A stretch of DNA of 5,136 nucleotides from Clostridiales bacterium UBA1446 (lineage in GTDB: Bacteria > Bacillota > Clostridia > Oscillospirales > Oscillospiraceae): assembly GCA_002329245.1 (NCBI GenBank), contig DCTG01000012.1, positions 19,882 to 25,017 of the forward strand, given 5' to 3'. The position numbers and the translations under genes were made by a program. The notes beneath the pieces were generated by a model. The model saw nothing but the letters and a program-made list of their open reading frames with translations, had not been told where the DNA came from and did not search any database. Shown piece by piece: positions 1 through 4,412 of this stretch. Numbering within the stretch: the first letter of the stretch is position 1; the number at the start of each line of letters is the position of its first letter.

Positions 1-1009
1 ATGCCAGATCCCGCAGCATAGGAAGTATCTCTACGTACTTCTCTTCCAAGAATTTGTCCTGTCCGGAAAGAAGGATATTGCAGTCTTCATACGTCATACG
101 CTGTTTTGAGCGGATGACGCTTTTTTGAATGGAGTACTCCAGTACTTCTCCCTCCCCGTCCATCACCATAAAGCAGGAGAGGGTAAGGCGGTCTTCCCCG
201 GAATTTAAAGAGCAGATGCCGTTGGAAAGGGCGGGAGGGAGCATGGGAACAACTTTGTCGGCATAGTAAACCGAGGTTCCCCGCTCCCACGCCTCCACAT
301 CCAAGGCGGAGCCCATGGGAACATAGTGGCTCACATCCGCGATATGCACGCCGAGCACCGCTCGTCCCATGCCGTCCCGTTCCAAGGACACCGCGTCGTC
401 CAAATCCTTCGCCGACGCGCCGTCGATGGTAAAGATGCATTTATCCCGCAAATCAAGCCGTCTGGACAAAGCTTCCGCGGGCACGGTTTGGGGAATCTGA
501 GCGGCAAACGAGAGCACCTTGGGAGGAAACTCGGTCTTTATGCCGTAGTTATACAAAATGGCTGCCGAGATGGATTCGAGACTGCTGGCCGGGCCGAAGA
601 TCTCCGTAATCATCCCCATCGGTGTTCCGCTGCGTCCGCCTCCGAAGTTTATGACGGCAAGGGCTGCCTTATCCCCGCTGCGCAGGCCGGCCCGCTTTCC
701 CACAACGCGAATTTGAGAAGGAAGGCGGTCATCGTCCGGAATCAGCCATACCTCGCGGCCGCGCTTCCATACGGTGCCGGTCACCGTTTTGTTGCTTCGC
801 TGGAGGATTCCGGTAACCGCGGCCGTCCGGCGTCCGTTTTCCGGCGCTGGTCCGTCCGGCAGGCAGGTGACCCAATCATTGTGCCAGGCGTCGCGCTGCG
901 CACGGGGCGGCAGAAAATAATCCGCGCTTCCGTCGTCCGGAATCAAAAATCCATAGCCCTTTCCGGTAGCCTGATAACGTCCTGTGATTTCTTTTTCTTT
1001 GTTTTTCAT
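1..1009 (-). CDS. rnr: Ribonuclease R, N-terminal part (3' end of gene lies beyond the left edge)
   Basis: This gene encodes a processive 3'-to-5' exoribonuclease of the RNase II/RNB family, a cytoplasmic enzyme that degrades structured RNA and acts in RNA quality control. The ATG at 1009 opens an uninterrupted frame of 336 codons to the left edge. Residues about 8-50 form a cold-shock/OB domain (GRYQATGKGYGFLIPDDGS, then FLPP). Residues about 75-120 look like the second cold-shock domain. The RNB catalytic domain starts near residue 187 with LDLRDKCIFTIDG. The metal-binding aspartates are in IDGASAKDLDDAVSL: D196, D202, D204 and D205. Further family blocks follow: GVHIADVSHYV (220-230), ERGTSVYYADKVVPMLP (242-258), LSNGICSLN (261-269), DRLTLSC (273-279) and RMTYEDCN (304-311). 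The rest of RNB and the S1 domain should lie outside. No N-terminal helix-turn-helix extension is present, unlike E. coli and B. subtilis RNase R. Family assignment is very secure. Confidence 0.95.
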   Translation of the reverse strand, partial: MKNKEKEITGRYQATGKGYGFLIPDDGSADYFLPPRAQRDAWHNDWVTCLPDGPAPENGRRTAAVTGILQRSNKTVTGTVWKRGREVWLIPDDDRLPSQIRVVGKRAGLRSGDKAALAVINFGGGRSGTPMGMITEIFGPASSLESISAAILYNYGIKTEFPPKVLSFAAQIPQTVPAEALSRRLDLRDKCIFTIDGASAKDLDDAVSLERDGMGRAVLGVHIADVSHYVPMGSALDVEAWERGTSVYYADKVVPMLPPALSNGICSLNSGEDRLTLSCFMVMDGEGEVLEYSIQKSVIRSKQRMTYEDCNILLSGQDKFLEEKYVEILPMLRDLA

Positions 1010-1013
1010 AAGG

Positions 1014-1020
1014 CACCTTT
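1014..1020 (-). promoter_or_regulatory. Ribosome binding site of rnr
   Basis: On the minus strand AAAGGTG lies directly before the start, with six bases between the AAAGG core and the ATG at 1009. This supports the short N-terminus chosen for RNase R, because no in-frame extension upstream has comparable spacing. The 98-base gap to the upstream reductase gene holds a TAAAAT box (about 1032-1037) that could be a -10, but no convincing -35 goes with it. Confidence 0.65.
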
Positions 1021-1107
1021 GTCAGTCGATTTTACGATTTTTTCATTTGCCTAGGATGCCCCAAACCGAGGACGAAAAAACACGGCGTCCGAGACTGCGG
1101 GAACGGT

Positions 1108-3039
1108 TTATAGATTCATTGCGGCAAAATACCCTTCGAAAATTGCTTCTCCGATGCGGCGCGGCCGAACGCAGTCCCCCACCGGCGCCACGATATCGGC
1201 GGCGTCATAAATCTCTCCGTATAACTGCGATCTGGCCTCCATGCCCACCGCATAAAGTATGGTTTCCGTTTCAATAAAAAACTGCTTCCCGCCGGCTGCG
1301 GGCCGGACAAGAATGCTGTTTTCCAAAATTTGCTCGCAGATCATTTCGTCCAAAAAGGAAATATCAAGCTGTGACGCGGTTTGACGCAGGGCGTTCGCGA
1401 TCAGGGGGTTGGCGTCGCGCGCGAAGCCCTTGAGCGATTCGAGGACGACGACGCTGCAGCCCCTGCGCGCCAATTCCACGGCGGTTTCGCATCCCGCGAG
1501 ACCTCCGCCGATGATGGCGACTCTCTTTCCGGGGGAAAGTTTCTTTTCGTAGAACTCGGTAACATGCCATACGTTTGGAAGGTCGATTCCGGGAATGGGG
1601 GGAACCTTGGGGGTGGATCCAACCGCAACGAGAATGGCGTCGGCTTCATATGCGGCTATGTCGCGCTTCGTGAGAAACTTGTTCAGCTCCACCCGGACGC
1701 CGGTTTTCTCCACCTGTGCAATCAAGTGGTTTTTCAATAAGCGGATATCCTTCTTCAACTCGTCATGGTCCGAAAACTTGAGGATGCCGCCGAGCCGGTT
1801 CGTCATTTCCGCAAGGATTACGGAATGTCCCCGTTCGGCAGCCGTGCTGGCCGCCTTCATTCCGGCGAAACCTCCGCCGATCACAAGGACCTTTTTGGCT
1901 TTCGGCTTTTTCGCATATTCTCCGTTCAAACGAAGTTCTCTTCCCAAGCGCGGATTTACGCTGCAGGAAACCACTTTTTTCAAAGAAGCGTCGGCCAGGC
2001 AGTTCATACAGCGCACGCAGGGAGTAATGTCTTCGGGACGGCCTTCTCTGGCCTTGTTGGGAAGCTGCGGGTCTGCGAGCAGGGGGCGGCTCATGCCGAT
2101 AAAATCCGCTTTGCCGTCCGCTAAGATCCGCTCGGCTAATTCCGGCGTTGTAATGCCGCCCAATGCGATTACCGGGATGTCCAGCTCCTTTTTCATGTGT
2201 TCCGCCCATTTGACATGATAACCGTGGGGGAGAAAGTGGGTTGGCTGGACATGGATTTGCACCTCGGGGATATGGTCAAGGCCGGCGGAAACGTTGACGA
2301 GATTGATTTTATCCCGGATCATCCGAATAAAAGCCGTGGACTCCTCAATGGCAAGACCGCCCGCGACCAGTTCAGAACCGCTGACGCGGTACTCAATCAG
2401 AAAATCCGGTCCGACTGCCTTTCGGACGGCGTCCACAATAAGCATGGGAAGACGGGCGCGGTTTTCCAAAGAGCCTCCGAACTGGTCAGTGCGGCGGTTC
2501 GTAAGCGGGGATAAAAATTCGCCCAACAGCCAGCCGTGCGCGCCGTGGATGACAACGCCGTCAAATCCGACGTTTTTTGCCGTGAGCGCGGCCTGCGCAA
2601 ATTTATCGACGATGCGGTTTATCATATCGATATCCGCGGCTTCGACACGAACGCCGTCGGGGCGTACGTACGAAACGGGCCCCACCGGGCTGCGGTGGGG
2701 CGGGTTGGCGTGGCTTCCGCTGTGATTGAGTTCAATGCTGGCAATCGCGCCGTTTTGTTTGATGGCAAAGGGGAGTTCGTTTAAAAAACCGTAGTTTTCC
2801 GTGCTCAGGGTCAAGGGCGCCCAGCGTCCCCGGCCGTACTCCGGGTCGACTACGGTATCTCCGACGGTAACCTGCGCGGCGCCGCCTCTGGATTTTTCAG
2901 CAAGGTAGCTGATAAAAAGGTCGCTGGGGATTCCTGTCTCGCCCAAAACGGGTTTTCCCTTGTTGGGGAGAGAAATAATGCGGTTTCTGAACACGTGTGC
3001 GCCGACGGAAAGCGGGCGGAACAGATTCGGATAATGCAC
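1108..3039 (-). CDS. NAD(P)H:flavin / enoate-type oxidoreductase (old yellow enzyme family with Fe-S cluster and FAD domain)
   Basis: This is a complete 643-residue cytoplasmic flavoenzyme of the 2,4-dienoyl-CoA reductase (FadH), clostridial enoate reductase and BaiCD/BaiH class. These enzymes pass electrons from NAD(P)H through FAD and a [4Fe-4S] cluster to FMN and then to the C=C bond of an activated enoate. Residues 1-335 are the FMN TIM barrel: HGAHGWLLGEFLSPLTNRR (165-183), FGGSLENR (187-194), R218, GGI (294-296) and the phosphate-binding GMSRPLLADP (315-324). Cysteines 341, 344, 347 and 359, followed by VNPRLGRE, bind the cluster. Two Rossmann motifs follow, VLVIGGGFAG (384-393) and VAIIGGGLAG (507-516), and GDC near 621 closes the FAD site. 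Oddities are Trp170 where the catalytic Tyr is usual, a CX2CX2CX11C spacing instead of CX2CX3CX11C, and ELNHSGS instead of QLxHxGR. The start is GTG, with AGGGGG eight bases upstream. The gene diverges from the T-box operon. Class is secure; the substrate (enoate, bile-acid intermediate, aryl acrylate or other) cannot be told. Confidence 0.9.
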   Translation of the reverse strand: MHYPNLFRPLSVGAHVFRNRIISLPNKGKPVLGETGIPSDLFISYLAEKSRGGAAQVTVGDTVVDPEYGRGRWAPLTLSTENYGFLNELPFAIKQNGAIASIELNHSGSHANPPHRSPVGPVSYVRPDGVRVEAADIDMINRIVDKFAQAALTAKNVGFDGVVIHGAHGWLLGEFLSPLTNRRTDQFGGSLENRARLPMLIVDAVRKAVGPDFLIEYRVSGSELVAGGLAIEESTAFIRMIRDKINLVNVSAGLDHIPEVQIHVQPTHFLPHGYHVKWAEHMKKELDIPVIALGGITTPELAERILADGKADFIGMSRPLLADPQLPNKAREGRPEDITPCVRCMNCLADASLKKVVSCSVNPRLGRELRLNGEYAKKPKAKKVLVIGGGFAGMKAASTAAERGHSVILAEMTNRLGGILKFSDHDELKKDIRLLKNHLIAQVEKTGVRVELNKFLTKRDIAAYEADAILVAVGSTPKVPPIPGIDLPNVWHVTEFYEKKLSPGKRVAIIGGGLAGCETAVELARRGCSVVVLESLKGFARDANPLIANALRQTASQLDISFLDEMICEQILENSILVRPAAGGKQFFIETETILYAVGMEARSQLYGEIYDAADIVAPVGDCVRPRRIGEAIFEGYFAAMNL

Positions 3040-3047
3040 ACCTTAAA

Positions 3048-3053
3048 CCCCCT
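3048..3053 (-). promoter_or_regulatory. Ribosome binding site deciding the GTG start of the reductase gene
   Basis: AGGGGG on the minus strand stands eight bases before GTG at 3039. A closer AAGG sits only one base from the GTG and would be too near. The GTG puts the N-terminus at HYPNLFRPL, the usual beginning of this family, so no other start is needed. Confidence 0.65.
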
Positions 3054-3059
3054 ATGCTT

Positions 3060-3077
3060 TATAATGGTTTCATTATA
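3060..3077. repeat. 18-bp palindrome over the reductase promoter -10 and start point
   Basis: TATAATG-GTTT-CATTATA has perfect 7-bp arms around a 4-base centre. One arm is the -10 box of the minus-strand promoter and the other covers the predicted transcription start. Its position is that of a repressor operator. Because the arm contains TATAAT, part of the symmetry could simply reflect the -10 sequence, so the operator role is an inference. Confidence 0.45.
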
Positions 3078-3100
3078 GAGGAAGCGTTTTTAGAATGCAA
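3072..3100 (-). promoter_or_regulatory. Predicted sigma-A promoter of the reductase gene
   Basis: Reading the minus strand, a perfect -10 box TATAAT (3072-3077) lies 17 bases from a weak -35 box TTGCAT (3095-3100, three of six consensus bases). The transcript would begin near 3065, giving a leader of about 25 bases before the GTG at 3039. The perfect -10 but poor -35 would suit a promoter that needs an activator or is modest in strength. The -10 box is inside a palindrome (3060-3077). Confidence 0.55.
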
Positions 3101-3157
3101 TTTTTTGTTTATAATTGAGAAATTGGGAAACCCTAGGATTTTTATCGTAAATTTAGG

Positions 3158-3185
3158 TTGACAAAAATTAAATTCATGGTATGAT
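3158..3185 (+). promoter_or_regulatory. Strong sigma-A promoter of the T-box / oxidoreductase operon
   Basis: A perfect -35 box TTGACA (3158-3163) is followed by a 16-base spacer and -10 box TATGAT (3180-3185, five of six). A TG dinucleotide one base upstream of the -10 (3177-3178) makes it an extended -10. Sequence upstream is AT-rich, as in UP elements. Transcription should begin near 3192. Such a strong promoter is typical when control lies in the leader, here the T-box. A dyad covers the -10 (3180-3206). Confidence 0.8.
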
Positions 3186-3206
3186 ATCCGCATCACGGAT
3201 GTCATA
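3180..3206. repeat. 27-bp dyad across -10 and start site of the operon (candidate operator)
   Basis: The arms TATGATATCCG (3180-3190) and CGGATGTCATA (3196-3206) are inverted repeats with one mismatch in eleven pairs, around the centre CATCA. The dyad begins at the -10 box and runs past the predicted start near 3192. This placement suits repressor binding better than an RNA hairpin, since most of the left arm is not transcribed. The cognate regulator is not in the window. Confidence 0.5.
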
Positions 3207-3212
3207 TCGTCG

Positions 3213-3230
3213 ATCATGCCATGGCATGAT
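3213..3230. repeat. 18-bp perfect palindrome in the early leader
   Basis: ATCATGCCATGGCATGAT is its own reverse complement. It starts about 20 bases after the predicted transcription start and ends before the T-box stem I. In DNA it could be an operator; in RNA it could fold into a short 5' hairpin that protects the transcript or keeps it apart from the T-box fold. It shares the ATGAT element with the dyad over the -10, which hints at the same regulator, but that is inference. Confidence 0.5.
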
Positions 3231-3344
3231 AACAAAATTAAATACGGCAAACTCAAAGGCATTGAAGGAGAGAGTAAGGCTCAGACGAACGTTTCAGCGA
3301 GTTGGGGACGGTGCAAGCCCGATACCAGTAGTCCGAACCAGAAA

Positions 3345-3347
3345 ATC
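3345..3347 (+). promoter_or_regulatory. T-box specifier triplet ATC (Ile)
   Basis: The stretch GAAAATCACTCCCGAG places ATC just before AC and the conserved CTCCxGAG, matching the family pattern of GAA, specifier, then a conserved purine. The shifted reading AAT (Asn) would be followed by C instead of a purine. The bulge sequence UGGU predicts a tRNA with discriminator A, which fits tRNA-Ile; bacterial tRNA-Asn normally has G. Both lines favour isoleucine. Confidence 0.75.
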
Positions 3348-3435
3348 ACTCCCGAGCTGCGGACCGAACGAAGAAATCAAGTAGGCTCCGACGGTTCCCC
3401 CGTCACAGGGAAAGCATATGATGGTACGCTTTTAT

Positions 3436-3469
3436 GGGTGGTATAGCGAGGCTTATTAGCTTTCGTCCC
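3436..3469 (+). promoter_or_regulatory. T-box antiterminator with tRNA acceptor-end bulge
   Basis: GGG (3436-3438) pairs with CCC (3467-3469), and GCG (3446-3448) with CGT (3464-3466, one G-U pair), leaving the seven-base bulge TGGTATA (3439-3445). The first four bases UGGU can pair with the ACCA end of an uncharged tRNA. The second part of the bulge is AUA in place of the usual ACC. The CGT and CCC strands overlap the 5' side of the terminator, so the two structures exclude each other, as the mechanism requires. Confidence 0.85.
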
Positions 3470-3493
3470 TTTGCGGAACGAAAGCTTTTTTTT
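3458..3493 (+). terminator. Intrinsic terminator of the T-box leader
   Basis: AGCTTTCGT (3458-3466) and ACGAAAGCT (3478-3486) form a perfect 9-bp stem, extendable by CC/GG with a bulge, followed by eight T residues (3486-3493). It ends about 30 bases before the gamma-subunit start and should stop transcription when tRNA-Ile is charged. Confidence 0.93.
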
Positions 3494-3509
3494 ATCAATC
3501 TTCATGACT

Positions 3510-3515
3510 GGAGGG
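3510..3515 (+). promoter_or_regulatory. Ribosome binding site deciding the GTG start of the gamma subunit
   Basis: GGAGGG lies seven bases before GTG at 3523. An ATG at 3518 is only two bases from the Shine-Dalgarno sequence and in another frame, so it is not the start. Confidence 0.75.
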
Positions 3516-3522
3516 AAATGCG

Positions 3523-4107
3523 GTGGCAAACAAGGAGATGGTGGAGATCCGCTGGCATGGCCGGGGCGGGCAGGGAGCCAAGATGGCCTGTCTGCTGCTG
3601 GCGGATGTCGCAGGATTGGAGGGGAAATACGTGCAGGGGTTTCCGGAATACGGACCGGAACGCATGGGAGCTCCCATAACGGCATATAACCGCATCTGCG
3701 AAAAGCGGTGTACGATCCATTCCAATATTTACGAACCGGATTATGTGGTTGTGCTCGACGACAGCCTGCTGGGCAGCGTCAACGTAACCGGAGGACTCAA
3801 AGAGGGCGGCGCGGTCATCATCAACACGCCATGTACCCCCGAGCAGATGCGTCCGAAGCTGCGCGGGTGGACCGGAACAGTCTGCACCATAGACGCCCGC
3901 CGGATTTCGGAGGAGATTTTGGGCCGAAACTTCCCCAATACTCCGATGTTGGCCGCCGTGGTAAAGGTTAGCGGGGCGCTGGAAGCCGATCGGTTTTTAG
4001 CGGACATAGAGGAGTCCTTCCGGCATAAATTTGCAGCAAAGCCCGAGGTGGTTGCGGGAAATATGGCCACGCTGAAAAGATCGATGGAGGAGGTGCTGGT
4101 AGGGTGA
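3523..4107 (+). CDS. porC: 2-oxoacid:ferredoxin oxidoreductase, gamma subunit (pyruvate or branched-chain 2-oxoacid type)
   Basis: This 194-residue protein is the gamma subunit of a four-subunit cytoplasmic oxidoreductase. The complex interconverts a 2-oxoacid plus CoA with acyl-CoA, CO2 and reduced ferredoxin. The family signatures are IRWHGRGGQG near the N-terminus (9-18, GRGGQG at 13-18), YVQGFPEYGPERMGAP (36-51) and VVAGNMATLKRS near the end (176-187). Length is normal for a separate gamma subunit. It begins with GTG, seven bases after GGAGGG, and is the first gene behind the T-box leader. Its stop overlaps the delta start (GTGA). Gamma subunits can be shared between pyruvate and 2-oxoisovalerate enzymes in archaea, so the symbol porC marks the family (also porG or vorC) and not a proven substrate. 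Confidence 0.9.
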   Translation: MANKEMVEIRWHGRGGQGAKMACLLLADVAGLEGKYVQGFPEYGPERMGAPITAYNRICEKRCTIHSNIYEPDYVVVLDDSLLGSVNVTGGLKEGGAVIINTPCTPEQMRPKLRGWTGTVCTIDARRISEEILGRNFPNTPMLAAVVKVSGALEADRFLADIEESFRHKFAAKPEVVAGNMATLKRSMEEVLVG

Positions 4108-4412
4108 TTTTCGCAAAGGATATTAATGAAAATACCCCTTGGCAGGATATGACTCCCGGCGGGGAGATCTATGAACCGGGAACCGCGTGGGCGTTTCATA
4201 CCGGAAGCTGGCGGACGAATACGCCCGTATTTCATACGGCGGCCTGCAAGCACTGCATGCTGTGCGTTCCGTTTTGCCCGGACAGCGCGATCCCGGTGAA
4301 GGACGGGCTGAGGCTGGACTTCGATTACGCGCACTGCAAGGGCTGCGGAATCTGTGAGACGGTCTGTCCCTTCCAGGCCATTACAATGAGGGCGGGAGGT
4401 GAGGCCGTATGA
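4104..4412 (+). CDS. porD: 2-oxoacid:ferredoxin oxidoreductase, delta subunit (2x[4Fe-4S] ferredoxin)
   Basis: This 102-residue protein carries electrons from the catalytic core to external ferredoxin. Two clusters are bound by CX2CX2CX3CP motifs: C48, C51, C54, C58 and C78, C81, C84, C88. The N-terminal part GGEIYEPGTAWAFHTGSWRT (19-38) matches the lead-in of PorD/VorD subunits, which distinguishes it from a plain ferredoxin. The start is GTG in a 4-base overlap with the gamma stop (GTGA), with GGAGGAGG ending ten bases upstream inside the gamma gene. Its stop overlaps the alpha start (ATGA). The overlaps suggest coupled translation and fixed subunit ratios. The substrate of the complex is not defined by this subunit. 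Confidence 0.92.
   Translation: MIFAKDINENTPWQDMTPGGEIYEPGTAWAFHTGSWRTNTPVFHTAACKHCMLCVPFCPDSAIPVKDGLRLDFDYAHCKGCGICETVCPFQAITMRAGGEAV

Larger units (their letters stand above)
3241..3493 (+). promoter_or_regulatory. T-box riboswitch leader, specifier AUC (isoleucine)
   Basis: This untranslated leader has the full order of T-box landmarks. Stem I contains GGAGAGAGTA (3267-3276), the distal loop segment GGGGACGGTGCAAGCCC (3304-3320) and the returning strand with the specifier, ending CTCCCGAGCTGC (3349-3360). Lower stem pairings such as GGAG (3267-3270) with CTCC (3349-3352) are visible. A stem III-like hairpin GACGG/CCGTC follows near 3390-3407, with CACAGGGAAAGC after it. The T-box core GGGTGGTATAGCG (3436-3448) and a terminator (3458-3493) complete it. 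By the known mechanism, uncharged cognate tRNA pairs its anticodon with the specifier and its CCA end with the bulge, stabilising the antiterminator so the downstream genes are transcribed. The leader lies between a strong promoter and the gamma-subunit gene. The class is near certain; the boundaries are approximate. Confidence 0.93.

Noticed and set aside
326..1054. 242-codon plus-strand open frame
   Set aside because: It lies antisense to the well-supported rnr frame, has no domain likeness and a low-complexity end; it is a shadow of the GC-rich coding strand.
2680..2700. Perfect 7-bp hairpin CCCCACC / GGTGGGG inside the reductase gene
   Set aside because: It falls in coding sequence for a conserved part of the barrel and lacks a T-run; probably chance in GC-rich codons.
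3110..3115. Plus-strand TATAAT in the intergenic region
   Set aside because: No -35 box at proper spacing, and a far better promoter (TTGACA with extended -10) lies about 70 bases downstream.
3129..3159. Imperfect inverted repeat AACCCTAGGATTT / AAATTTAGGTT upstream of the -35
   Set aside because: Pairing requires several gaps in an AT-rich stretch; not strong enough to call an operator.
3059..3262. 67-codon minus-strand frame between the two divergent genes
   Set aside because: It runs through both promoters and both dyads and has no ribosome site or recognisable domain.
3345..3347. Alternative specifier AAT (Asn) one base earlier
   Set aside because: It would be followed by C instead of the conserved purine, and the UGGU bulge predicts discriminator A, not the G expected for tRNA-Asn.
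3181..3446. Short plus-strand frames of 67 and 76 codons in the leader
   Set aside because: They coincide with the T-box RNA structure, whose conserved bases explain the sequence; no convincing ribosome site or protein likeness.
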